Source: Gracilariopsis chorda
Taxonomy: Eukaryota; Rhodophyta; Florideophyceae; Gracilariales; Gracilariaceae
Direction: 5' to 3'
DNA: 64,000 bases
Assembly: GCA_003194525.1 (NCBI GenBank)
Contig: NBIV01000180.1
Location: forward strand, 1 to 64,000
The translations under genes and the position numbers were made by a program. The notes under the pieces were generated by a model. It did not search any database. It was not told the DNA's origin and saw only the letters and a program-made list of their open reading frames with translations. This document shows positions 11,501 to 21,710 of the stretch, one piece after another (the stretch's first letter is position 1; each line of letters starts with the position of its first letter).

Positions 11501-11792
11501 TGCGCTCTTATCGACAGGAAGAACACACTTGGAGTTCTTTCGGTTTCAGAGGGTTTATGCAATGCAACGGTCTTTCTTTCCTTGTCGGCGGTAATCTTCG
11601 CCCTGCCGACAAGATGAAGACTTGGAAATAATCTTCTGAGACGTGGATGCTTCCTATTGGTCTAGACTAACTTTCCTGTTTCTGCATATCAGCCACACCA
11701 ACTCGTAGAATGCCCCTTAGGCAGCTTTGCAGAGTGAAAGACCTCGCAGGTCAACTTAAAAGGGTAGATAGCCGGAACAAGACCACGAAACC
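11501..11792. other. unassigned spacer
   Basis: No coding or structural signal seen between the unknown gene and the Tc1/mariner copy. Confidence 0.4.
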
Positions 11793-11829
11793 TAATTAAA
11801 ATCCAAAATAACAAACACCTTTATTTGAC

Positions 11830-12099
11830 TCAATACTTCGTCATTTCTCCTTTCTTTTCCACTACTTTTATGCAAAGCTTTTGTAAAGACTTGTACAGAG
11901 TTTCCAAGTACTCATTGGTCAACTTGTTCCAACAGTCCACAGCAACTTCCAAAAGCGTTCCAATATCAGCAAATTGGCGCTGATTAGCGTACACTCGACG
12001 TGCCAACAGTCCCCAGATGTTTTCCATAATGCTTAGGTCAGGAGACTTAGCCGGCCAGGGAAGAACATCAACATTGCTGTCCTTTAACCGCTGCGTAGT
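11830..12099 (-). pseudogene. Tc1/mariner transposase, C-terminal segment
   Basis: Carries VLPWPAKSPDLSIMENIWG, the classic Tc1/mariner motif containing the third catalytic residue (Glu of ENIWG), followed by ARRVYANQRQ and a helical tail ending at the stop at 11830. The segment is cut at 12099 by the GTAGT target duplication of element 2. Joined conceptually to the segment at 22260, the spacing between the second Asp and this Glu is 34 residues, i.e. DD34E. Confidence 0.88.
12095..12099. repeat. target site duplication GTAGT, left copy (element 2)
   Basis: GTAGT directly precedes the 5' LTR and is repeated exactly after the 3' LTR at 22255-22259. Five base pairs is the usual Ty3/gypsy duplication length. 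Confidence 0.92.
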
Positions 12100-12633
12100 T
12101 GTAGTATCCGGAGCGTTTTTCGCGCCGACGCGGTTTCACCGCTAAGTAGGGGGATTGTTCTCATATGTGACTAAGCATAGGGGACCGGGGTAGCCGGAGA
12201 TATATGAGTAGCGACGCCGCTGTACACGTTGCCGACCTGGGTTGTTCTGGAGGTTGGCTTGCCACGGCGCTTGCACCGAGTTATCGGGATATTTATTTAT
12301 TTATTTATATATTTATGCTGCTATTTTAGAGGCGCCTGGCCGCCGGCTATACATAGCCGACGCCGGCGGGCGAGCTCACAGTAATGAGAAGACAAGCTTC
12401 GACGACCACTTGAGTTCCTAGACTCGCGAGCCTTAACCGGACCTCCGGGCTAGCTACAACTCTCGTGGGTGTCAACCACCGATACATACAACTCGCCGTT
12501 AACGGCCACACCTCGCCAAGGCTCCCTGTTACTGTGCTCGCAAGGCACGCACACCGTGCCCTCCCTTGGGGTGTTGTCTGCGGATACCCGCACTGCTACC
12601 GAGTGGCCACTTGGCCGTAGTGGGTATACCACA
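12100..12633 (+). repeat. 5' LTR of element 2
   Basis: Starts TGTAGTATCC and ends TATACCACA, giving TGT...ACA termini. It is 534 bp, the same length as the 3' LTR at 21721-22254. It should hold the promoter, transcription start and polyadenylation signals for the element. Confidence 0.95.
12290..12316 (+). promoter_or_regulatory. AT-rich TATA-like block inside LTR
   Basis: A TTTA-repeat run leading into TATATAT at 12306-12312 lies in the middle of an otherwise GC-rich LTR, and is repeated in the 3' LTR near 21911-21937. It is the best candidate core promoter element by position and composition; no transcription data support it. Confidence 0.35.
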
Positions 12634-12636
12634 AAG

Positions 12637-12654
12637 TGGTCTCCCGACCTAGAA
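12637..12654 (+). other. candidate primer binding site
   Basis: TGGTCTCCCGACC begins three bases after the 5' LTR. The leading TGG is what pairs with the CCA end of a primer tRNA. I cannot name the tRNA from memory, so the call rests on position and the TGG start. Confidence 0.5.
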
Positions 12655-12757
12655 GCCTAGGATCGAGTGACTTGTGACCGACATTTCGGGTTGTTGTACG
12701 GTTTTTGGCAACCCGTTATTCAATTCTGGTCCAGCTCGCTAGGATCCCCTTCTTTGT

Positions 12758-14929
12758 TTGGACAACCCGATTTTGGGAACTCCCATGACGACAACTAGGA
12801 GCAAGTCCGGCTCCGGCAAACCGGGTTCATCAACAGCCCGCCTAGCCACCTCTACAGAGGCCGGCAACCGCTTATATGAGCAGGCTCGAGCTCGTTCTCG
12901 GTCTACGGGAACTCCCGGAGTCGCCTCCGAGGTCCCTACGCCGACCACGGCTCATTTGGAAGTTACCAACCCGGTGCCTACGCCCCCTGTGAGTCAGGAT
13001 GTGTTACGCGCTGAGTTGCAGCTTCTCCGTACGGAATCTGAGACACAGAAGTTCCGTCTGGAAGAATCGGAAAGAAGATTAACTTCGGTTAGTTCAACAC
13101 TCGAGTTGGTTCAGGCTGAGGCCGCAGTCCTCAAGGCCCGCGAAGCCCACCAGGAGCACATGTCTCAGTCGGTACGGACCATCCGTGAAGACTTGAACGG
13201 AGTTATGGAAGCCCAGAGGGCCACCTCTGCCATTCCGGCTATGCCTGTCAGTGTTGAGGAAGCCCTCACCCGTGTAAACCCACGGCTGGAGCGGTTGGAA
13301 AATGCTGTAGCCCAGTCGGCGGCCAAACCGCCCTCTGGAGCGGTGGCAGTCGCTGAAGACCAGCCCCCGGCCGAGACCCAAGCGGGAGAGGTTCACTCGC
13401 GTAAGGCGAACTCTAAGGAGAAGAAGAAGTCTTCGAGGAGGAAGCGCCGACACTCAGACACAGAGGACTCCGACAGTGACTACTCTGATTCGGATCCTTC
13501 CGATTCTGAAACGTCTACTGACGAAAGCTCGAGTGATAACGATGATCGTCGAGGGCGAAAGGGGCAGCGAGGAACGGCTTTAGCCCGACGGAGAATAGGC
13601 CCGCGTCATAAGGGACTCAAACCCCTGTCCTGCACGAACTCCCTCTATAAGAGGATCCTCAACTATTGTTTATATCGCCTGAAGATCAGGAAGTCGAAGC
13701 GAACTGGTCGCGAAACCGCCAAGGTAAAGGATCACATCCGGCGAAGGAAAGTTGGCGCCGACGATTTAAGATTTGACGGGAAGGACCCGATTAAGGTGTT
13801 TGACTTCTTTTCCCGTTTTGTGACAGAGGCGGATACATTGGAGATGAGCGAATCTCAGGCTTTCGTGGCTCTTCCCCACTTTCTTGTCGAGTTCGCCCTG
13901 GAACAGTATCGCGCCGTCAGCGGCTCCTTATCTTCGGATGAAAGTGGTGTGTGCCGTTGGCCAGAGGCAGTTCAGTATGTACTGAGGAGTTACGCGACTT
14001 CCAACGCGATTCGAGAGGCAACCAACCCCCTTCAAGGCGTGGTACAGAAACCCCTAGAGGACGAGAGGGAGTACAGCTCGAGGCTGAATAAGGCAGCCAC
14101 AAGGAGTGGGAATGTGTACTCGACTGACGAGAAGATGTCACTATTCGCAGATGGGTTAACTGGGGCAACCAAGTCCTTGGTGATTCGTTATCGTGAACGG
14201 CACGGACGTACGACCTATTTGGAACTGGTCCAATTTGCACAGGCGGAAGGCGATGCCGTTCGTGCTCAGTCGGATGGCACACGTCGACTGAGCTCCACGG
14301 AGATCCGTGAGGAAACCCCCAAGCGCGGAGTCAAAGCAGCTGCCATGTTGATGCAGTCCCCTGCGGAATCTAGGGCTTCTACCCTGCCAAGACAGAACGC
14401 TGATCAGAACCAGTTGGAAGCTGTCCTCTACCTGGGCGAAGGACGGGAATCAGTCCCGACGTCAAACCTTCCGAACACGGATTCACATGCCGAGGATGAC
14501 CTTATGCTGATGAACAACGGTCGAGGGCCGCCCAGAGTGGGAATGGTTCCCCCACCGGGTGAATTCACCTCTAAGAAACCCGGTTGGGTCAATAACCAAC
14601 TGGCGTATCGTCCTGCGGCGGTACGGCCAACGAGCGCTAAGGAAGCCCTTATTTGTTACTTCTGCTATGGGAAGCATCATACAGCCCCCGAATGCCTTCT
14701 CACCGCCAGAGAGTTGTACAAGATTGTCTCGAACTATGAGTCTCTGACAGCAGAGGAGCGAGACAGGGTTCCCGCTAACGCATATTGGAACGCAAAGTCG
14801 TGGAAGGCCACTGATAACGCGCAGAGGGCCCCGCAGGGGCCACCACCCTCATTACAAAGACGTTCTCACGAGGTGAGGAATACCCCCTCCAACGCGGGTC
14901 CGTCCGCCCCGAGGAATGCGGGAAGCTAG
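12758..14929 (+). CDS. gag: Gag polyprotein, element 2, intact (723 aa)
   Basis: This is the Gag structural protein, expected to assemble the cytoplasmic particle that carries element RNA. In order: a Ser/Thr/Gly-rich N-terminus; a predicted coiled coil at about residues 85-165 (LRAELQLLRTESE onward); a basic then Ser/Asp-rich charged block at about 215-270 (KKKSSRRKRRHS, then repeated DSD); a Gag capsid-like helical region from about 335 (DDLRFDGKDPIKVFDFF) to 500; and a CX2CX4HX4C zinc knuckle at C633, C636, H641 and C646. Met at 12758 lies 124 bp after the LTR and is the first ATG of this frame. The end overlaps an open pol frame (from 14779) at -1, consistent with frameshifted Gag-Pol expression. 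Confidence 0.92.
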   Translation: MDNPILGTPMTTTRSKSGSGKPGSSTARLATSTEAGNRLYEQARARSRSTGTPGVASEVPTPTTAHLEVTNPVPTPPVSQDVLRAELQLLRTESETQKFRLEESERRLTSVSSTLELVQAEAAVLKAREAHQEHMSQSVRTIREDLNGVMEAQRATSAIPAMPVSVEEALTRVNPRLERLENAVAQSAAKPPSGAVAVAEDQPPAETQAGEVHSRKANSKEKKKSSRRKRRHSDTEDSDSDYSDSDPSDSETSTDESSSDNDDRRGRKGQRGTALARRRIGPRHKGLKPLSCTNSLYKRILNYCLYRLKIRKSKRTGRETAKVKDHIRRRKVGADDLRFDGKDPIKVFDFFSRFVTEADTLEMSESQAFVALPHFLVEFALEQYRAVSGSLSSDESGVCRWPEAVQYVLRSYATSNAIREATNPLQGVVQKPLEDEREYSSRLNKAATRSGNVYSTDEKMSLFADGLTGATKSLVIRYRERHGRTTYLELVQFAQAEGDAVRAQSDGTRRLSSTEIREETPKRGVKAAAMLMQSPAESRASTLPRQNADQNQLEAVLYLGEGRESVPTSNLPNTDSHAEDDLMLMNNGRGPPRVGMVPPPGEFTSKKPGWVNNQLAYRPAAVRPTSAKEALICYFCYGKHHTAPECLLTARELYKIVSNYESLTAEERDRVPANAYWNAKSWKATDNAQRAPQGPPPSLQRRSHEVRNTPSNAGPSAPRNAGS

Positions 14930-17226
14930 ACGAGGGAGCCCTCGAGGGGTCGGCGGAGGTCGATCCCGCCACGCCGGCCGGGGAAGGCGACAGTCCCCGA
15001 TCCCGGGAATGGAGGCCAAAGATACTTCTGCGGCCAGAAAGGAAGTCGCAAACGACGAGCAAGAATGTGCAGTTTGACTGCGAATTGCGCCGCCCATGGC
15101 GACGATATGTCTGCCCGGGGAGGCGTAGCGACGACATCTTGGTGATGGCGAAACGAAATTATAAGGTATATGCCGATATCGGCGCAACTAAGACTCTCCT
15201 ATGGCGCAAACTGGCCGTATTGGAAACCGGCGCTGGGCCGAACTTCATCAGAAAATCGGAGGTATCCTCGGAGGACACGGCTAGAATTTTTCAGGAGACA
15301 CTACCGGATATCCGGGACGCAAATAGGAACAGATTGACAGTAAGTGGAACTACACGGATGGTCGTCAGGTTAGGACATCACGTCGTTCTCGTGAAATTCG
15401 TGGTGTGCGAGCACCTTGCAGTCCCAGTGGTTCTGGGCTGTGAATACTGTGATAGATTCATAGAGGCTATTCGCCCCAGGACTCGAGAGGTCGAAATTGT
15501 TGATGGCACATCAGTACCGATTATCCGACATTCGAGGTTAACCAAGGGCCAGGTGGCACCACCGTCGCAACACAACGCCGCTAAGGGCAGAGTCTCCCCT
15601 AAGATTAGGGTAGCGAAGCAGGTGGAGTTAACTCCGCAGTCACATACATGGATAACGGCCGTAACAAAGCGACACGGGCTGGTCATGATAGAGCCAATCT
15701 CTAAGGTAGACGAAATGTACGCAGTGAAAGCCGCTAACGGCGTCGCTCAAGTTACGCCAGACGTACCCTTTCGGATGTTGGTCTCCAACTTTAGCACCTC
15801 GCCGGTGAGGCTTTTCAAGAACCAAATCATTGGGAATGCGCTGCCACATCCCACGGTAATAATACCGACCCACGTTAAGTTGGCGGAGGTACTTGGAGTC
15901 TCGCTACCAGCCGAGGATCTGCAAGCAGAGAATGAAGGCGAATCTGGGTCACCAGTTGTCAGTCATACAATGGAGCAAAACCCAAACAGGGTGACCACAG
16001 TTGACGCTCCGTCGGTGGACGACATCGATCTGGCCCATATTCCGGAACAGTATAGGAAACGACTACGTAGTTTACTATGGAAGTATTCTCCTATGTGGAG
16101 CGGAAAGTTAGGTGAGATCACCGCTAACGAGCACCATATCCACCTTCTACCAGGCACCCGGCCCATTGCGCAGCATCCATACCGTGCTGGACCGCGGACT
16201 CGACAGATCGAACAGGAACATGTGGAATCCATGCTGGAAAAAGGGGTAATAGAACCCACCCAATCGGCTTGGGCGTCCCCAGTGGTCCTCGCTCCGAAGG
16301 CGGATGGTTCGTTACGCTTCTGCGTGGACTACCGGAAGCTAAACGCTGTTACCGTACGGGATACTTACCCGCTCCCCAGGATGGATGAGTGCATCGATAG
16401 TGTTGGTGAGGCCACCGTTTTCACCACGCTCGACGCGAATTGGGGTTACTGGCAAGTGCCAATAGCGGAAGAAGATCGCGACAAAACTGCGTTTGTATGC
16501 CATGCCGGTCTATACCGTTTTAATCGCATGCCTTTTGGACTCACCAACGCCCCAGCCACGTTCCAACGTACTATCCATATCATCCTATCGATGTATAAGT
16601 GGAAGACTTGCCTCGTCTATCTGGACGATATTATTATCTTTAGTAAGAACATGGAAGACCATTTCGTGGACGTAGAAGAGGTTCTGAAGAAGTTACAGGG
16701 AGCAGGAATCACCCTGAAGCTCAAGAAGTGCGAATGGTTCGCGGATAAGGTCAAGTATTTGGGACACCTGATCAAACCATGTCGCCTGGAGATGGACGAG
16801 GTGGTCACGGCGGCAATCCGCAAAACGATCCCGCCGACCACGCAGACACAACTGCGATCATTCCTAGGAGTCTGTAACGTCTATCGACGGCTCGTCCCGC
16901 GATACTCGCATATATCCGCGCCTCTCAACGCACTCTTGAAGAAAGGCCAACCGGTTAGGTTGGAAGAGTTCGGGGAAGCCGAGACGAACGCCTTTGAAAC
17001 GCTCAAGGACGTGCTAACATCGGCGCCAGTACTGGCTCTCCCAAAACAAGATCTACCTTACTCGGTCGACACTGACTCCAGTGATTATCAAGTAGGGTGT
17101 GCCCTCTTTCAGACGTGCCCCACTGGGGAACGGAAACCCATCGGTTACTGGTCTAGGTCGCTGCAACCAGCGGAACGCAACTACTCAGTCTCAGAAAAGG
17201 AATGCCTTGCAGTAGTTGGGCACTAA
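14779..17226 (+). CDS. pol: Pol part 1: protease, reverse transcriptase, start of RNase H, element 2
   Basis: The frame is open from the codon after TAA at 14776-14778 and overlaps gag by about 150 nt at -1; the first Met is at 15067. The protease region carries LETGAGPNF, with Glu codon 15223-15225 where element 1 has Asp, then VVLGCEY. The reverse transcriptase follows: FCVDYRKLNAVT, TLDANWGYWQVP, MPFGLTNAPATFQ and YLDD at 16618-16629. RNase H begins SVDTDSSDYQVG and reaches SEKECLAVV before the frame ends prematurely at 17226. One T is missing near 17217: GTAGTTGGGCACTAACG should read VVWALTT. The rest continues in the frame beginning near 17202. Reverse transcription motifs are intact otherwise. 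Confidence 0.93.
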
Positions 17227-18890
17227 CGACCCCCCGACCTTACCTTCAAGGAGAATCCTTCACCGTCCACACGGACCATTCGTGCCTCAGATGGCTGATG
17301 TCAATAACGGATCCTTCCGGGCGTTTGATACGATGGCGACTACGCCTTTCCGAATTTGACTTCCAGGTGAAGTATAAGAAAGGCTCCGCTAGCGTTCACG
17401 CTGACGCGTTGTCACGCTTAGAAACACTGGGTCAAACCCAGGTCGCTATCGATGACGACATCCCATGCCTACTGGCTGAAATGGGCAGTTCGGAAAACCG
17501 AGACAACTTGGACAGCCCCATTGATGATTCAGACGACACGGAGGACGCCTTCGATGTATTGGTCGCCCAATCCACAGAGACCGAACCATCGGAGCAGCTC
17601 GAGCGTATCCCCTTTGAGGAACTCCTCGCAGAGCAACAAAAGGACCTTTTTTGCGCGGCAATCCGCTCGCGTCTTAACGGGGGGGAGGGGTTGCCCTTTT
17701 ATTTCGACGACCACGGCGTCTTGACACGCTCAGTGGAAGCGCCGCACCAGATTGTGATCCCACGGTCTCTAAAAGGGAGAGTACTACACCTAGCCCACTA
17801 CTCCCAGCTCTCTGGTCACCCAGGCGGGACAAAGTTATACTTAACCCTTCGTAGGGACTTTTACTGGCCAACTCTGGCGATGGATTGCCATGCAACAGCT
17901 AAACTGTGTACTTCGTGCGCGAAGAGTCGCATCAAACTGTGGAACAAGAAACGCCCATTGAGGCTATTTCCGGCGATAGCGCCACTGGAATACGTCAGTA
18001 TTGACATCCTTGGGAAGCTCATTCGCACACCGCGAGGTAATTGTTTCCTACTGGTCATCACGGATCGCTTTTCTAAGCTGGTCAAAAAGGTCCCGCTGAA
18101 GCGGATTTCTGCAGCCGTGATCGCACGTGCCTTCGTGAAAGAATGGGTTTACAATTACGGCCCTCTGGAAACTCTGTTGTCAGATAATGGGAAGCAATTT
18201 GCTGCGAAGCTCTTCCAGGACGTGTGTCGCATCCTGGGCGTGAAGAACGTGTTCACCACGACCTATCATCCGCAGAATAACGGGCAAGTGGAGCGTTACA
18301 ACCGCACCCTAATCGTCGCTGTACGGCACTTCCTTGAAGATCACCCCAAGGACTGGGACCTATACACAGATACGCTGTGCTACGCGTATAGTACGCAGGT
18401 CCATTCGACAACGAAGATAGCTCCATTTGATCTGGTCATTAGTCGCCGCCCTCCGGCACTACCTTTGCGGATGCCCCCATCGGATGGAACGGACACGCCG
18501 GAGCCGTCTCAATTTCACCTCCAGTGGAGGAACGAACTCAACAGGGCAGAACAAGCTGCGGTGGAAATGGGGAAGGCCCAGTTGCGTTACAAGCGGAATT
18601 ACGACCGCGCTCTACGGGCCCACCGATCGGACATCCGAATTGGGGACTACGTTTTTATACGTGTGGAAAAGCCCGACGTCAATACTGCGGAGGGCCGCAA
18701 ATATCAACAAGGGCGTCATAAGCTGTCCCCGATTACTACTGGACCCTTCAAGGTGATCGAGATGAACTCGGAGACGGTGGTCGTGAAAAGAGACGATGAA
18801 GTCGAACGGCTATCGCGCGACCGCGTTGTCTTAGCGCCAAGGCAGTCGGAGAACACTCCAGAGCGGGAAGCGATCGGAAAACCCCAATGA
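17202..18890 (+). CDS. Pol part 2: end of RNase H and integrase, element 2
   Basis: Continues the pol protein after the single-base deletion. It starts within RNase H (WALTT, YLQGESFTVHTDH), then a connection region (HADALSRL), a zinc-binding region (HLAHYSQLSGHPGG to CTSCAKS) and a DD35E integrase core: Asp codon 18003 (SIDILG), Asp codon 18183 (LSDNGKQF) and Glu codon 18291 (GQVERYN). The SH3-like end HKLSPITTGPFKVIEMN follows. The ORF stop TGA overlaps the ATG of the chromodomain frame as ATGA at 18887-18890. The annotated ATG at 17202 is not a real start; translation would need the missing base restored or frameshifting. Confidence 0.93.
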   Translation: MPCSSWALTTPRPYLQGESFTVHTDHSCLRWLMSITDPSGRLIRWRLRLSEFDFQVKYKKGSASVHADALSRLETLGQTQVAIDDDIPCLLAEMGSSENRDNLDSPIDDSDDTEDAFDVLVAQSTETEPSEQLERIPFEELLAEQQKDLFCAAIRSRLNGGEGLPFYFDDHGVLTRSVEAPHQIVIPRSLKGRVLHLAHYSQLSGHPGGTKLYLTLRRDFYWPTLAMDCHATAKLCTSCAKSRIKLWNKKRPLRLFPAIAPLEYVSIDILGKLIRTPRGNCFLLVITDRFSKLVKKVPLKRISAAVIARAFVKEWVYNYGPLETLLSDNGKQFAAKLFQDVCRILGVKNVFTTTYHPQNNGQVERYNRTLIVAVRHFLEDHPKDWDLYTDTLCYAYSTQVHSTTKIAPFDLVISRRPPALPLRMPPSDGTDTPEPSQFHLQWRNELNRAEQAAVEMGKAQLRYKRNYDRALRAHRSDIRIGDYVFIRVEKPDVNTAEGRKYQQGRHKLSPITTGPFKVIEMNSETVVVKRDDEVERLSRDRVVLAPRQSENTPEREAIGKPQ

Positions 18891-19843
18891 CAAGCCGTGG
18901 AGACACGGGGCGGGAGCTACAGTCGACGCCACTGGATGACCAGGGATTGGCTGACATTCCGCCTCCATGGGCGCCAAACATCACGACTGGTCCGTCTGAC
19001 AGTGGAACCCCCACGGCGCTTCCCGAGCGGCACCCTGACAGCAGGATCAGTGGGATAATCGACGAAACGAGAACTGTTCACCAAGGTGACGTCACCGGAG
19101 CGCCGTGCAACGACGCACCCCTGACAGCCGTTGGTAACGGACAGGAGACACCGGGGAGCCCCGACAAGAGTGGAGCTAACAATAGCCGCCCGGGGAACCC
19201 GGAAAATTCCGACTCGTCCACGGTTGAGCTCCATCCGGAGAAGATGGTATCCGCGGACCCAACCGCAACATGGCAAGCCGATTACACCCCGCTGACGGAA
19301 ACGGACGTCACCGTGGATGCGCACGAAGAGGACGAGGTTGGCTCGAAAAACAGAACAGCTCCCACATGGGATACACTTAGGCGTACGGTAGCCATAGAAG
19401 CTCCATTTTCGCCGACCAACCGCCCCGAACCGGAATCAAGTAAGAACCTTGGACCACCTCCACGACAGGGAGTTGTAACACGGACCACCGTAATAGCTAA
19501 TAACAGAAGAAACGCGATAAACGCCGGAGAAGGGAGAGACCAAAAGTCGGTTAAAGATAATGGCCCGGAGAACCGGAACGAACCACGCCGCCTAGCCATC
19601 CGGGAAGACTACGTCGAACGCGGTGACGCGGAAGAAAGCGTACTGGAACGCATCGTGGCTCACGCTCTGGACGAGGATGGCCTCATGAAGTACAAGGGCC
19701 GCTGGTACGGCTACCCGCCAAGCCAGGACACCTGGGAGCCTATCTGGCATTTACCTCGTTCACACATAACGCGCTATCATCGACGAAAGCGTCTACCACT
19801 ACCCGTTGATATCTCATCCGCCGAGATCGGCTTACTAAAATAG
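18887..19843 (+). CDS. chromodomain protein / pol C-terminus, element 2 (318 aa)
   Basis: A frame of 318 codons starts in an ATGA overlap with the integrase stop. Residues 1-240 are a Pro/Asn/Asp-rich linker with no fold I recognise. Residues 249-303 form a chromodomain: VLERIVAHALDEDG, YKGRWYGYPPSQDTWEPI and HLPRSHITRYH. In most chromoviruses the chromodomain is fused to integrase. Here it is separate, either through one frameshift mutation or through stop-restart translation. Element 1 also has the domain out of frame with integrase, which slightly favours a real arrangement, though element 1 is decayed. Confidence 0.85.
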   Translation: MTSRGDTGRELQSTPLDDQGLADIPPPWAPNITTGPSDSGTPTALPERHPDSRISGIIDETRTVHQGDVTGAPCNDAPLTAVGNGQETPGSPDKSGANNSRPGNPENSDSSTVELHPEKMVSADPTATWQADYTPLTETDVTVDAHEEDEVGSKNRTAPTWDTLRRTVAIEAPFSPTNRPEPESSKNLGPPPRQGVVTRTTVIANNRRNAINAGEGRDQKSVKDNGPENRNEPRRLAIREDYVERGDAEESVLERIVAHALDEDGLMKYKGRWYGYPPSQDTWEPIWHLPRSHITRYHRRKRLPLPVDISSAEIGLLK

Positions 19844-20057
19844 GAATCGCCTAGAACACGAAGCTGGAAGCGTGGAAATACGAAGACTTGGAAACAAGGA
19901 AGAAAAATGAGAAGAACTCACAACATTCAATGTGTTCACCACAAGCTAAAACGGGACGAGGCCCCGAAGAGGAGGGGAGCTAAGGGAATCACGCGCCATC
20001 CGTGGACTGTCCGCTCAATCGGAGCTTCATACACTGAACCATGCCGTCACGGTCACC
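19844..20057. other. spacer between converging chromodomain and antisense genes
   Basis: Purine-rich spacer between the chromodomain stop and the end of the antisense gene. Nothing else recognised. Confidence 0.4.
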
Positions 20058-21665
20058 TCAGATTAGAACCGATGGAATCCCCACGTCTTCGAGGAACCTC
20101 CTCAGAATCCCGAGCCCCACCTCGATTGACACCGTCGCCTCGTTAGGCATCGTATAGTCGGTGTCGACTGGCTGAGGCGCCACCACTACATCATCCTCCG
20201 GAACCGGAACATCTTGCTCCATCTCATATGGTTCGTTCTCGTACGGCACCTGCTGTTCTTCGTCCGTAAGGACATCTACATGCGCCGGTGCCGGCTCGAA
20301 GGCGCAGCCAGTGGGTTGTGTTGGTGACAACAGCTTCGGATTCTGTCGCAGATGAGCTGCTTGTTCGGTGGAAATGTGCTGGCGCGTCCAGGGGTCATAC
20401 CAAATGAAGTCACCCGCCTCTGCGGTTCACCCTGGCGAATACTCACGTTGACGCCGACGCTCACCGCGCTGCTGCTGCTCAGTCGGAACCTGATCCCAGT
20501 TCACCTGGTCCATGACGTCGAGGAGGTGTCGGAAATCATCCTGGTTTGCACGTGACCCAAGCACGACGGATAAGTCGAGTGACCTCGCGTATTGCCGAGC
20601 CAAGGGGCTGATATACCAAATCCGATATACGTCGTAAGCGTCCCAAAGGATGTAGACCGCCATCTTCGCGATGAATTCCGTGAATGCCACGACCCTAAGA
20701 CCGCAATACGGATCATTAACCAGGTGTGAGCCTAGATACGTCAACAACGGAGGTAGCTCCACAGCACAACCACGAGGAACTTCGATGGCAGCCCAGTGAT
20801 CTGGAATCCGAATATAGCGCCCAATCCTCGCACGGTGACGAACACGATCGACTTCCACCATCTGGTATGGGACGAGATATCCCATTCGGGACCTGGTTCG
20901 ACGCTCCGATCGGGCGTTCTCCCAGAAGGGGATGTTACGCTTACGTAAGTAGCGGAACTCCGCGCGAAGTAAGGGTTGGGTGAAGCACAGGGCCTCCTGG
21001 CGAACATCGCGGAGTCCCCGCCAACGACGGGTCTGGAGCTCTCCGAGGTTGTCGCAGTATGCGTACGCCTCACCGTTCGTTCTGGCTGCCCAGGTGTCGA
21101 ATTCGTAAGCATCGTCCAGATGGACAGTTCCGATATCACGTCGTAGGCGCTGGTAAATCAGCTTGGTGAAGCGCACGCGGGCTTGCCCCATGGTTTCGTT
21201 ACCGAAGCGCGATATGGCATGATCAGGAAGCGCACAATGCGCGAGCCAATCATCCGTGTAAATCGCGAAGAGAGGAAGACCGTCAGGAAGACGTCCGGCA
21301 ACCACGTATCGATTGATGAGCTCATCGTCACGAACGGCGTGTGGATCGAACCACGGGGCTTCTGCGAAGATGGCCGGATGATCGGTAGGCGAAAGCCCGA
21401 CGAAGTCCGATGGGTTCGGGAACGAGCGATTGCCCAAACGGGGAGGGCGGACGACTGCGTTGTTGGAAGGTTGGGAGGAGTTGCGAGCCGGCAACGGCGC
21501 AGTCTGAGAGTAGGGAACCGGGCCACCGGAAGCGGCACCAGGAGTCGGAGTGTTCACGTACGGCGGGAGATTCGAGTTCATCGAAGGCGTGTCTCGTAAG
21601 CGAGTGGAATAACAAACGGATCGATGGTCTGGCGAACCAGGAAGGGGAGGAGAGTGAGACATCAC
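20058..21665 (-). pseudogene. antisense ORF (aORF) of element 2, unknown function, one TGA
   Basis: The gene is antisense to gag-pol and lies between the chromodomain and the 3' LTR. One phase of 536 codons runs from 21665 to 20058, broken only by TGA at 20427-20429. After the stop, GDFIWYDPW...ISTEQAAHLR matches GNFIYFDPW...ISSEEARELR of element 1, so coding continued through it. Full-length similarity to element 1 includes RQEALC, RAEFRYL, RSRMGYLVPYQMVEV, LTYLGSHLV, TEF..K.AVYIL.DAYD and NWDQVP. Met at 21581 (MNSNLPP) aligns with the starts of the other copies; Met at 21665 is 56 bp from the LTR. The product is Arg/Tyr/Trp-rich with an acidic tail. It is not recognised as any retroviral or transposon protein family. 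Confidence 0.88.
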
Positions 21666-21710
21666 GATGCGCTTAAGTGCCTGAACACGACGAGGACGTC
21701 GACGCTTAAC

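Noticed and set aside
12450-12660. Open frames inside the family B LTRs (also 22071-22340)
   Set aside because: They are LTR sequence; the second one fuses by chance with the mariner fragment next to the 3' LTR.
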